A DNA stretch of 21,604 nt, taken from contig JBKPDL010000048.1 in NCBI GenBank assembly GCA_046727855.1, positions 1 to 21,604 of the forward strand, in the 5' to 3' direction. The DNA comes from DASPWV01 sp046727855 (GTDB lineage: Bacteria > Acidobacteriota > Vicinamibacteria > Vicinamibacterales > UBA2999). Positions 14,940 through 21,604 of this stretch are shown in pieces. How positions within the stretch are numbered: position 1 is the first letter of the stretch; each line of letters begins with the position of its first letter. The position numbers were made by a program, and so were the translations under genes. Under the pieces are notes generated by a model. It did not search any database, had not been told where the DNA came from, and saw only the letters and a list, made by a program, of their open reading frames with translations.

Positions 14940-15868
14940 TACTGCGGCTGCTCGAGCAGGCTGGTGAATTGATACGTGCTGATCGCCAGCCGGCACGACG
15001 GGCCTGCGCCGGCGAACCGCGTGGCATGCCAGGTCGAGGCCGGCGCATAGACGATGTCGCCTTCGCTGGACGTGAAGTCGCCGACGGTCTCGATGTTGTG
15101 GCGGATGCGACCTTCGAGAATGATCCACCACTCGGCCGTTCCGACGTGAAAGTGCCCTTTGTCGCTCGGATCATAAGGCGGCAGGTTTTTCTCGTATCCC
15201 CAGATCGCCTGCGCCCACATGTGATCGTCCTGCACGACATTCTGCCCGTTGAACTTCGGATCCTTTTCTGCCTCGAACAGGTTGAAATGCGGTTTGTTGT
15301 TGCCCGTGTAGGCGCCGGGCGTCACGTTGAGGCCGACCTTCATCACGGTGAAGCCGGGCGCCTCCGGCGGTCTCCGCTCGCTCACGGGATAGAGATTCTT
15401 GAAGTTCTGCTGATTCGCAGCCACCCAGAGCACCGGCTCGCTGCCGATGACCTCCGCTGAATACGCGGTCCTTTTCGGGATGTTAACGATCGATCCGCGT
15501 GTCGCGATGATCGGTTCGGACTGTCCTTCCAGCGTGAAGCGCATCTGTCCTTCGATTACAGCGTAGAACTCGCGGGTGTCCGGGTGCATCACGGTCGGAA
15601 TCGTCACACCCGGCGCGCCCTGGTGGTACTCGGCGTGGAAGTTCTCGTCGTTCACGACGACTTCCATCCAGGACGGCTGCCCCGTGTGCCGCGCCTTGAG
15701 ATCAGCAAGTTTGATGTGCGGCTTGTTCGTGCCGTACTGCCCGGGCGTTGCTTTCGCGACCCACCACTGGCGTGGAGCGGGAGCGCCCGCACGCTGTTCG
15801 GTGTGCACGGTGATCAGGCCGGCGCCGAGATAGACGGCGGCCGTCAGAGTGCTGTGTATGCGTCTCAT
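14939..15868 (-). CDS. Secreted bicupin protein
   Basis: The product has 309 residues from ATG 15868, with AGAGGA six bases upstream. Residues 1-26 form a signal peptide (MRRIHSTLTAAVYLGAGLI, then a polar region), so it is exported. Two cupin barrels follow. The C-terminal one has the complete metal site: His239, His241 and Glu246, with the diagnostic six residues to Gly253, and His281 in APASTWH. The N-terminal one keeps His95 and Glu100 (six residues before Gly107), but the second His is Asp97 and the last His is replaced in IPKRTAYSA, so it probably does not bind metal in the same way. The substrate is unknown. The gene is convergent with the RND pump and divergent from the alpha/beta hydrolase, 87 bp away. 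Confidence 0.85.
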   Translation of the reverse strand: MRRIHSTLTAAVYLGAGLITVHTEQRAGAPAPRQWWVAKATPGQYGTNKPHIKLADLKARHTGQPSWMEVVVNDENFHAEYHQGAPGVTIPTVMHPDTREFYAVIEGQMRFTLEGQSEPIIATRGSIVNIPKRTAYSAEVIGSEPVLWVAANQQNFKNLYPVSERRPPEAPGFTVMKVGLNVTPGAYTGNNKPHFNLFEAEKDPKFNGQNVVQDDHMWAQAIWGYEKNLPPYDPSDKGHFHVGTAEWWIILEGRIRHNIETVGDFTSSEGDIVYAPASTWHATRFAGAGPSCRLAISTYQFTSLLEQPQ

Positions 15869-15955
15869 GGATGGTCCTCTCGGGCGTAAATTTACCTGAA
15901 CGCAACATCATTGGCTTGCTTTAGCGCTACAAAACATGTCTGCAACCGTGAGGAC

Positions 15956-16756
15956 ATGATGGTCAGCAACGATCCTGTCGTGAGTGGCCGATCGAGCGCT
16001 GCGACGCTTGTACTCTTGCCCGGCCTCGACGGCACCGACGTCTTCTTTCAACCGCTTCTGGCATCGCTGCCCGCGTCGATCACACCTCTTGTCGTCAGTT
16101 ACCTGGGCTCGCGCCAGCACGGCTACGCCGACCTGCTCGAGGTCGTGCGCGAGAAGGTCGCTGCCGTTTCGGAGTGCTACGTGCTCGGGTGGTCCTTCTC
16201 GGGCCCGCTCGCGTTGATGCTCGCCGCGGCCGAGCCAGAGAAAGTGCGCGGCGTCATTCTCTCGGCGAGCTTTGTCCGGGCGCCGCGGCCAGCGCTGGTC
16301 GCGCTTCGCTTTGCCTGCGTCGCGCCAATCGTGTGGACGTATCGGGCTGCGAGACGCTTACCTCTTTGGCTCCTGAAGCCGCGCACCGATCCGTTGCGCC
16401 GCGCGAAAACCGCGACGTGGGCGCGTGTCTCCGCGGCGGCGGTCGCCGCCCGGATGCGAGCCGCCCTCGCGGTGGACGCCCGCGAGCTGCTGCGCGCGTG
16501 CCATCAGCCGCTGCTCTACATCGCGGCGAGCGAGGACACAGTCGTGCCGCGACGCAATGCGGCTGAAATCGTGCGGCTGAGGCCGTCGAGCCGCGTCGCG
16601 ACGATTGCAGGGCACCACCTCGCCATGTATTGCAATCCCGGCCAAGCCGCTGAAATCGTCGTAAATTTCATCGCCGAGACGAATCGGGCTGTCGCAGGTC
16701 CGACGGGTCAACGGGAGGTTCCTCACGTGGGTTCCTTACGGCGGTTCCGCACGTGA
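15956..16756 (+). CDS. Alpha/beta-hydrolase fold esterase/lipase-like protein
   Basis: The product has 266 residues if begun at ATG 15956 (a second ATG follows at once); GAGG lies just upstream. It shows the fold's landmarks: LVLLPGLDGTD (oxyanion-hole loop, 18-28), the nucleophile elbow GWSFSG with Ser80, a helical lid region at about 108-175, acid ASEDTVVP with Asp194, and base AGHHLAM with His220 or His221. The triad is therefore complete. There is no signal peptide, so it is cytoplasmic. The elbow has Ser instead of the usual Gly (GxSxS), a minor variant. The last 12 or so residues (VPHVGSLRRFRT) are encoded inside the repeat element that begins at about 16717 and are probably not part of the fold. 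The substrate cannot be told. Confidence 0.85.
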   Translation: MMVSNDPVVSGRSSAATLVLLPGLDGTDVFFQPLLASLPASITPLVVSYLGSRQHGYADLLEVVREKVAAVSECYVLGWSFSGPLALMLAAAEPEKVRGVILSASFVRAPRPALVALRFACVAPIVWTYRAARRLPLWLLKPRTDPLRRAKTATWARVSAAAVAARMRAALAVDARELLRACHQPLLYIAASEDTVVPRRNAAEIVRLRPSSRVATIAGHHLAMYCNPGQAAEIVVNFIAETNRAVAGPTGQREVPHVGSLRRFRT

Positions 16757-16944
16757 GTTCACCGCGGTTCCTGACGTGAGTTCGTTCCGGCGATTCCGGC
16801 GGTTCACGTGGTTCATCACGAACGTTCCGTCACGCGCGCAGAGGCACGTGAAGAACTGGCGTGAACTTACGTCTCAGGAACTGTCGTTCCGAACCTTCGT
16901 GAACTTGCGTGGGGAACCGAGGTAAGGAACGCCCGTGAGGCACC
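16717..16944. repeat. Long imperfect inverted repeat rich in CACGTG and GGTTCC
   Basis: Arm 16717-16776 aligns without gaps to the reverse complement of 16885-16944 with 46 of 60 identities. The inner 108 bp contain further, less regular matches. Within the left arm a unit of roughly 25 bp, GGTTCC-N-CACGTGAGTTC, recurs with starts near 16717, 16743, 16766 and 16801. Perfect CACGTG palindromes occur at 16724, 16750, 16805, 16845 and 16956, with near-copies between them. It lies between the convergent ends of the hydrolase and the HAD gene and encodes the last residues of the former. No coding signal is apparent inside. It does not match any named element that I know. Confidence 0.75.
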
Positions 16945-16973
16945 AACGTGGCAGGCACGTGGCCATCCGTCTT

Positions 16974-17660
16974 TCATGCCATACAGATCGGCGGAACCTC
17001 GATGAGACGCTCGACGAGATGGGTATGCGGATGCGCCGCGAGCGCTCCGCGCGTGTGCGAGCCGGTCGTGATTCCGATCACGCGCCCGCAGCCTGCGGCC
17101 GTGCCCTGATGCAAATCGGCGGGCGTGTCGCCCACCTTTGCTACAGCCGCAGCACTGGCGACGCCGGTCAGCGACATGGCCCGCTCGATCAGATCCGGAT
17201 ACGGGCGGCCGCGAGCCACTTCGTCGCTGGTCACGGTGGCATCAATCAAGCTGTTGCCCGCCCATCCCAGGCGGGACAGAATGGCGTCGGCAACCGCGCG
17301 ATTGAAGCCGGTGTCGAGCGCGACCCGGATCCCGCAACTTTTCAGCATCACGAACGTTTCGAGCGCATCGTCGGCGGCACGCACCAACGGGTCGTGGTCG
17401 TAATGATCGATCATCAGCTCTTCGAAGGCGCGATAGATCTCGACGACTTCTCGATCGTCAGGACGTAACGGGCGTGACCAGGCGTGCGTCAGCAGCTTCG
17501 CAATCGCCACCGGCTTCGGCTCGCCCATGACACGGTTCACCGATTCGCGATCTGCCTCTACACCAGCGCCGGCATTGAGGGCCTGTCGCAAGCACACGTT
17601 CACCGCGTCATCATCATGAACCGTGGTCCCCGCCATGTCGAAAACGACCAGCTGAATCAT
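16974..17660 (-). CDS. Phosphonatase-like HAD hydrolase (TIGR03351 type)
   Basis: The product has 228 residues from ATG 17660; that ATG overlaps the stop of the MFS gene (ATGA), so translation is coupled. HAD motif 1 is FDMAGTTV with nucleophile Asp8 and Ala at the +2 position (Ala10). Phosphonoacetaldehyde hydrolases have Ala there, whereas most HAD phosphatases have Asp. Lys49 in MGEPK matches in position the Schiff-base lysine of PhnX. Motif II is LDTGF; GRPYPDLI is the PhnX-type motif III region and VGDTPADLHQG is the metal-binding motif IV. The expected reaction is C-P bond hydrolysis of phosphonoacetaldehyde or a close analogue to phosphate. Such genes typically neighbour the FAD oxidoreductase and HD protein found about 2-3 kb away here. 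It looks intact. Confidence 0.88.
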   Translation of the reverse strand: MIQLVVFDMAGTTVHDDDAVNVCLRQALNAGAGVEADRESVNRVMGEPKPVAIAKLLTHAWSRPLRPDDREVVEIYRAFEELMIDHYDHDPLVRAADDALETFVMLKSCGIRVALDTGFNRAVADAILSRLGWAGNSLIDATVTSDEVARGRPYPDLIERAMSLTGVASAAAVAKVGDTPADLHQGTAAGCGRVIGITTGSHTRGALAAHPHTHLVERLIEVPPICMA

Positions 17661-18957
17661 GCCTGTCCTCGAGCCGTCGCCAGCCGTGCGGCTCGTTGCT
17701 GCAAGGCCCAGTACGCGAGCGTCGCCAGAACCGCGCCCGCCGCGACGATGGCGAGGAGCTGAAAAGCCGTCGTCCATCCGCTTCGTTCAGCCACAGACCC
17801 GATGCCCCATCCCGATAGTACGGCGCCGAGATAGCCGGCGCTGTCGATCAGTCCGGCGGCCGTCGCGCTGCCCCGACGTCCGCCGAGTTCCATGGCGATC
17901 GCGCCCGCAAGCAGCGAGTACGGTCCGATCAGAAGGAACGCCACTCCACTCAAGAGAATCAATCCGGTGATCTGGCTGTCGAGCGCCGCGCGGCTGCCGA
18001 TGAGGCTCAACGCCACGACTGCCAGCGCCAGCAGCGGGATCGCGATCACGAGACGCACCGACGAGCCGACATGATCGCTCAAGCGCCCGACAAACAACAC
18101 CGAGACCCCGCCGATGAATGGGAAGATCGAGCTCTTCTGCGCCGCGTCGGCCTGCGTCAGCCCATACACGTCGACCAGATAGGTTGGCGTCCAGGCGTTG
18201 AACGTCTCGCGAATCAGCGTGAGACCGAACGAGACGATGCAGATGGCCCAGAAGGAGGGACTGCGTACGAAGGGTCCGATCAGATCGGCGAGGCTTTCCG
18301 GTGTTGACGTTGCTCCTGCCGCGCCGAACACGTTGGCGGCGCTGACCGGAGGCTCGGGCAGTCCCAGGTCCGCCGGACTGTTGCGCAGCGTGATCCACGA
18401 TCCAATCGCGATGGCGATGAGCGTCGCGGCTGCGGCAAAGAACACGCCGCGCCAGCCAATGCCGGCCTGTATGAGCGCGCCGAGGAAAAAGCGTCCCACG
18501 GCGTCGCCAAACAGAAAGCTGAGAGAGAGCACGCCCATGACCGTGCCGTATCGCGACGGCTCGAACCAGTGCGAGGCGATTTTGACGAGCGCGCCCCAGC
18601 CGCACGACTGCACGAACCGTTCACGATCCAGACGGCGACGAAAACCGCGAGCGCACTGCTGAGGCCGAAGACGACCGTGGCTGCTGCCGACGCGATCATG
18701 CCGGCGATGAACGTGATACGGCCGCCGAGGAAATCTCCCCACATACCGGTGATGACCTTGCCAATCGCGTAGGCCAGCACGCCCGCCGAGACAACGACGC
18801 CGAGTCCAGCGCGGTCGACACCGCGCGCGCCGAATTCGCGCATGATGTCCGGCGCGGCAACCGAGAGATTCGAGCGACAGACGTAATACCCCGCGTAACC
18901 GACGAGCAGCGTCGTCGCGGTCACCATCTGCGCGCGTGTCAGACGATCGATCGTCAC
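17657..18957 (-). pseudogene. OPA-type MFS transporter with one frameshift
   Basis: Read from GTG 18957, the first 113 codons give MTIDRLTRAQMV, then a GYAGYYVCRSNLSVAAPDIM helix typical of the organophosphate:phosphate antiporter (GlpT/UhpC-like) branch, continuing to VFVAVWIVN. The frame then fails near 18617-18622, and the family resumes one base off as RFVQSCGWGALVKIASHWF, continuing to the stop at 17657. Together the parts give about 433 residues and 12 helices, the normal length. Restoring one base (CGG to CCGG) would rebuild the gene, so this may be a recent mutation or a sequencing error. Its place in front of the phosphonatase-like gene suggests uptake of a phosphonate or phosphate ester across the inner membrane. 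The upstream gene end (TonB receptor tail) lies seven bases before its start. Confidence 0.85.
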
Positions 18958-18964
18958 GGCGGAC

Positions 18965-19115
18965 TCAGAAACTGTAACGCAGCGAGAACTGCACGGTTCG
19001 CGGGCCCGCCTGATCCACGCTCAGGTCGCGAGTGATGAGTCCAAAGGGCGCCGCCGAGAGAGACGATCACTCCGGCGATCGCCACCGCGCGCCTCAGCGC
19101 GTTGGCGTTCTGCAT
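18965..19115 (-). pseudogene. TonB-dependent receptor remnant (signal peptide joined to C-terminus)
   Basis: A strong GGAGG (19121-19125) stands five bases before ATG 19115, which opens a signal-peptide-like start, MQNANALRRAVAIAGVIVSL. Near 19042-19046 the sequence moves, out of frame, into FGLITRDLSVDQAGPR followed by TVQFSLRYSF and TGA at 18965-18967. That ending, with a terminal aromatic Phe on an alternating beta strand, is the usual last strand of a TonB-dependent receptor barrel. The gene's beginning and end remain, while two thousand or more bases of barrel are missing. Translated from its ATG, the frame instead ends at 18954 with a 4-nt overlap on the transporter start, giving a 53-codon peptide. 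It was probably the outer-membrane uptake step of the phosphonate unit. Confidence 0.6.
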
Positions 19116-19275
19116 TGAATCCTCCAGGCAGGGAAGGAGCGTGCAAATCGAAGCGCTGGTTATACTCGTCGGGCCTCACGCCGCTGCAACCGGCGCGCAA
19201 AGACGGCGTAAACGTCGTGCGACTGTTACGCCGCCGACAAGCGGACGTCGAGCGGGCGCCGTAAGCTCAACGCGC
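19116..19275. promoter_or_regulatory. Divergent control region of the phosphonate island
   Basis: These 160 bp separate the minus-strand uptake/HAD unit from the plus-strand HD/FAD unit. TATACT at 19161-19166, preceded by TGGT, is a fair -10 candidate for the plus strand; no good -35 box is at the standard distance. I see no clear Pho-box-like direct repeat. Confidence 0.3.
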
Positions 19276-19328
19276 ATGGAGCAACCGTCATCGCCATCGA
19301 GGAGCTGTTCGAGCGTCGCGGTGCCGCG

Positions 19329-19856
19329 ATGTACTTCGGCGAACCGGTCACGCAGCTGGCACACGCTCTGCAGTGCGCGTGGCTCGCCGAGCGGGCCGGC
19401 GCGAGCGACGCGCTCGTCGTTGCAGCCTTGTTGCACGACGTGGGGCACCTTGTCCACGGTCTGGACGAGGATGTCGCTGACAACGGCATCGATGCCCGCC
19501 ACGAGCAGGCGGGGCAGCGCTGGCTCGCGCAGTTTTTCGGCCTGGAAGTCACCGAGCCCGTGCGGCTGCACGTTGAGGCGAAACGATATCTGTGCGGCGC
19601 CGACGCGCAGTACGCCGCGTCGCTCTCACCCGCGTCCCGTCAGAGCCTGGCTCTCCAGGGTGGACCATTGGCGGGAAACGAACTGATTGCCTTCGCGGAG
19701 CAGCCGTTCGCGCGAGAAGCGGTGCTGCTGCGGCGGTGGGATGATCGCGCGAAGACTCCGGGGCGCCAAGTGCCGGGACTCGCGCATTACGGGCCGCGAT
19801 TGCGAGCGGTCGCTTCAGCGCCTCGCGCAGGGCGCACTGCCCCCGAGATCGTATGA
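19329..19856 (+). CDS. PhnZ-like HD-domain oxygenase (phosphonate-operon HDIG protein, TIGR03276 type)
   Basis: From ATG 19329 the product has 175 residues, with the HD ligands His12, His36-Asp37, His58 and His81, and an Asp in RRWDD. Against PhnZ numbering as I recall it (Tyr24, Glu27, His34, His58, Asp59, His62, His80, His104, Lys108), these fall at a constant offset of 22, changing to 23 only for the last two. The substrate-site Tyr2 and Glu5 are also kept. PhnZ is a mixed-valent di-iron enzyme that cleaves the C-P bond of 2-amino-1-hydroxyethylphosphonate with O2. The missing 22 residues are visible upstream as IEELFERRGAA in the same frame, but no start codon serves them. ATG 19276 is one frame off, so a one-base indel near 19279-19295 is likely. 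The stop overlaps the next start (ATGA). Confidence 0.8.
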   Translation: MYFGEPVTQLAHALQCAWLAERAGASDALVVAALLHDVGHLVHGLDEDVADNGIDARHEQAGQRWLAQFFGLEVTEPVRLHVEAKRYLCGADAQYAASLSPASRQSLALQGGPLAGNELIAFAEQPFAREAVLLRRWDDRAKTPGRQVPGLAHYGPRLRAVASAPRAGRTAPEIV

Positions 19857-20218
19857 GCGCGATCGTCGGTAAACTCGTGGCGCTCGCCTCGGCCTTGCAT
19901 CTGCTGGGAAGCGCTGCGTCCGCGGCGGTGCCTGTGGGCCGCCTGCTCACGGTGTTTGAGAATGCCGGCCTCCGCTCGCGCACGATGGTGTTCCTTTCTG
20001 CCGATCACAGCGGCGTCGGCACCAAACACGGCGGTCTCACGCCGGCCGAGATCGAGATCCCATGGATCGTTGAGGGTCCCACGGTACGACGCGGCCATGA
20101 AATCAAAGTCCCGGTGAGCACTGTGGACATGGCGCCGACGGTGATGTTCGCCCTGGGCGAGCGCTCACACGAAGCCTGGATCGGCCGCCCGGTGCTCGAA
20201 GCCTTCGCCATCAAGTGA
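19853..20218 (+). CDS. Truncated alkaline-phosphatase-superfamily phosphodiesterase (middle missing)
   Basis: The product has 121 residues from ATG 19853. Residues 1-25 are a signal peptide (MSAIVGKLVALASALHLLGS, then AASAA). The rest matches only the C-terminal third of type I phosphodiesterase/alkaline-phosphatase-superfamily enzymes: VGRLLTVFENAGLRSRT, the metal-binding ADH (Asp51-His52), a second His59 in KHGG, IEIPWIVEGP and GRPVLEAF. The N-terminal metal Asp and the Thr/Ser nucleophile, plus about 150 or more residues, are absent, so it cannot be catalytically competent. The join is in frame, and the 4-nt overlaps with both neighbours survive (ATGA upstream, GTGA downstream), so the operon's translational coupling is preserved. 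The full enzyme may have been a phosphonoacetate-hydrolase-like or general phosphatase partner of the cluster; which one cannot be told. Confidence 0.7.
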   Translation: MSAIVGKLVALASALHLLGSAASAAVPVGRLLTVFENAGLRSRTMVFLSADHSGVGTKHGGLTPAEIEIPWIVEGPTVRRGHEIKVPVSTVDMAPTVMFALGERSHEAWIGRPVLEAFAIK

Positions 20219-21339
20219 CCGCTTCGGACCACAGCACGGATGACATCGTTGTCGGCGCCGGAATCGTCGGCCTGGCGGTCGCATGGCACCTCGCGCGTGT
20301 TGGCCGACGAGTTGTCGTGTTCGAGCGTCATCGGCGCGCGCAGGGTGCGTCGATCCGCAACTTCGGCATGATCTGGCCGATCGGTCAGCCGAAAGGACCG
20401 CGGCGGACGCTGGCGTTGCGGAGCCGCGAGCTCTGGCGCGAAGTGTTGCAGGCAGCAAAAATCTGGCACGAGCCGGTTGGGTCGATCCACCTTGCGTATC
20501 ACGACGACGAAGCGAGTGTGCTGGAGGAGTTCGCGGTCGAAGCTCAGGCCGATGGGTTTGTCTGCGAAATGCTGTCGCCCGCTGACGTATCGGCGCAATC
20601 TCCACGCGTGAAGACGTCGGGATTACGGGGTGGGCTGTGGAGCCCGCACGAAGTCGTCGTTGACCCGCGGGAAGTCGCAGCGCGATTACCGCAATGGCTG
20701 GCCGACACACTTCACGTGCGGTTCGAGTTCGGCGTACTCGTCAATGGCTGCGATGGCGGGCGCATCCAGACAACGGCCGGCGCGTGGCGCGCGGAGCGCT
20801 GCTTCGTCTGCACTGGAGACGAGGTGCAGGTGTTGTTTCCGTCGGAGCTGGCCGCTCTGGCGTTGCGGACCTGCAAGCTTCAGATGATGCGCACGGATCC
20901 GCTGGCCTCACGGATTGGTCCGATGCTCGCGGCCGGCCTCACGCTCGTGTACTACGATGCGTTTGGCGGCTGCGTGACCCGGCCGAGGCTGCGACGGCGC
21001 TTTGAGTCGGAGCTGCCGGACCACATGCGCTACGGCATCCATGTGATGGTGTCGCAGAATGGCGCCGGGGAGCTCACGCTCGGTGATTCGCATGAGTACG
21101 ATGACGACCGGACGCCATTCGATCGTGCAGAAATCGAGAGGCTCGTACTCGATTATCTGCGCGGCTTCTTCGATCTCGAACGAATCACCATCGCGAGCCG
21201 CTGGCATGGCACGTATGTCAAGCACGCGACCGAGCCATTCTGCGTGCTGAAGCCTGCGCGTGACGTGATCGCGCTCGTCGGCTTCGGAGGCGCCGGCATG
21301 ACGTTCTCGTTCGGGGCGGCGGAACAGGTTGTGCGATAG
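20215..21339 (+). CDS. FAD-dependent oxidoreductase of phosphonate-degradation loci (TIGR03364 type)
   Basis: The product has 374 residues from GTG 20215, overlapping the previous stop by four bases. The N-terminal Rossmann motif is G14-A-G16-I-V-G19, with Glu37 as the ribose-binding acid. A signature, GASIRNFGMIWPIGQ (44-58), is typical of the TIGR03364 group of DAO-like enzymes found beside phosphonatase-like hydrolases. A C-terminal GFGGAGMTFSFGAAE segment closes the FAD site. Relatives act as amine oxidases; in this setting the likely substrate is a (possibly N-methylated) aminoalkylphosphonate, oxidised to an aldehyde such as phosphonoacetaldehyde for the HAD enzyme encoded on the other strand. 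The specificity is inference. The length is normal and the gene looks intact. Confidence 0.88.
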   Translation: MTASDHSTDDIVVGAGIVGLAVAWHLARVGRRVVVFERHRRAQGASIRNFGMIWPIGQPKGPRRTLALRSRELWREVLQAAKIWHEPVGSIHLAYHDDEASVLEEFAVEAQADGFVCEMLSPADVSAQSPRVKTSGLRGGLWSPHEVVVDPREVAARLPQWLADTLHVRFEFGVLVNGCDGGRIQTTAGAWRAERCFVCTGDEVQVLFPSELAALALRTCKLQMMRTDPLASRIGPMLAAGLTLVYYDAFGGCVTRPRLRRRFESELPDHMRYGIHVMVSQNGAGELTLGDSHEYDDDRTPFDRAEIERLVLDYLRGFFDLERITIASRWHGTYVKHATEPFCVLKPARDVIALVGFGGAGMTFSFGAAEQVVR

Positions 21340-21604
21340 CCCCTGCGACACCGCTTGGTCGCGGATTCGGCACGCGGAGGTTCAAGAGGTTATACGAAGG
21401 CGCGCAAACACATTCACTGCCCGCTCTCGACACCAGGCGCACCGAAACTGCCCGCTTCGTCGCCTGGACCGACGGCGACCATTACCGAGCTGCAGCCGAA
21501 CAGCCCAGGAAGGAGGACCAGGTAGAGCGTATCGAAGCAGCTTCCAATCGTGCACACAAGATCTGTTACGTTTCCTTCCGCAGGGCCTGCATGGATCGAT
21601 GAGC
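21340..21604. other. Right-end region without a supported gene
   Basis: No start codon with family-like coding follows the FAD oxidoreductase. One plus-strand frame stays open from about 21340 to TGA 21599-21601 (including TARFVAWTDGDHYRAAAEQ), but it has no ATG, GTG or TTG start and no family that I recognise. It may be a gene remnant. Confidence 0.35.

Noticed and set aside
14939..15868. The bicupin as a PhnY-like hydroxylase for the phosphonate island
   Set aside because: PhnY belongs to the PhyH-type 2-oxoglutarate oxygenases; this protein has cupin motifs of a different kind, a signal peptide, and is separated by the hydrolase and the repeat element.
16717..16961. CRISPR array
   Set aside because: The repeats are short, degenerate, irregularly spaced (23-35 bp) and inverted in the second half, without spacers of constant length or cas genes.
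16935..17468. Plus-strand frame of 177 codons
   Set aside because: Antisense to the phosphonatase-like HAD gene, whose motifs I-IV are all visible.

Overview
The window is GC-rich chromosomal DNA that looks like a soil Acidobacteriota genome, probably of the Vicinamibacteria type. The evidence is an ADOP-type (acidobacterial MacB/FtsX-like) permease, a PMT-like GT-C protein of a kind I associate with that phylum, and a dispersed 23-bp GGGGTC/GACCCC palindrome. This placement is an inference from family resemblance. I see no rRNA, tRNA, CRISPR array or complete insertion sequence.

Layout. Bases 1-2602 are decayed: the tail of an unidentified gene, a DinB-family gene with three frameshifts, and an ADOP permease lacking its N-terminus and middle. 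Bases 2701-5756 hold an ImmA/IrrE-like protein whose HExxH motif reads HLFGH (minus strand), a DoxX-like membrane protein, and a membrane-anchored Ser/Thr kinase. Bases 5901-9576 form an envelope/sugar segment: a GT2 synthase with a small membrane partner (minus), a divergent GT-C glycosyltransferase, a SemiSWEET sugar transporter, and small membrane proteins, one of them truncated. Two 23-bp palindromes lie at the convergent junction. Bases 9801-14889 are a classic efflux locus: a TetR repressor divergent from a membrane fusion protein and an HAE1 RND pump, with no outer-membrane channel gene beside it. A secreted bicupin (minus) and an alpha/beta hydrolase (plus) follow.

Between the hydrolase and the next gene is an unusual element of about 250 bp, rich in CACGTG and GGTTCC words, whose outer 60-bp arms pair at 46 of 60 positions (16717-16776 with 16885-16944).

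From 16974 to 21339 there is a phosphonate-catabolism island. The minus strand carries a TonB-receptor remnant, an OPA-type MFS transporter (frameshifted) and a phosphonatase-like HAD hydrolase. The divergent plus strand carries a PhnZ-like HD oxygenase, a truncated alkaline-phosphatase-superfamily protein and a TIGR03364-type FAD oxidoreductase, chained by 4-nt overlaps. The HAD and FAD enzymes look intact, while the uptake components and the accessory phosphatase are damaged. No PhnY-type hydroxylase is visible.

A recurring oddity is genes that keep their two ends but lack the middle (ADOP permease, TonB receptor, phosphatase-like gene), alongside single-base frameshifts elsewhere. This is either real decay or an assembly problem, and read-level data would tell which.
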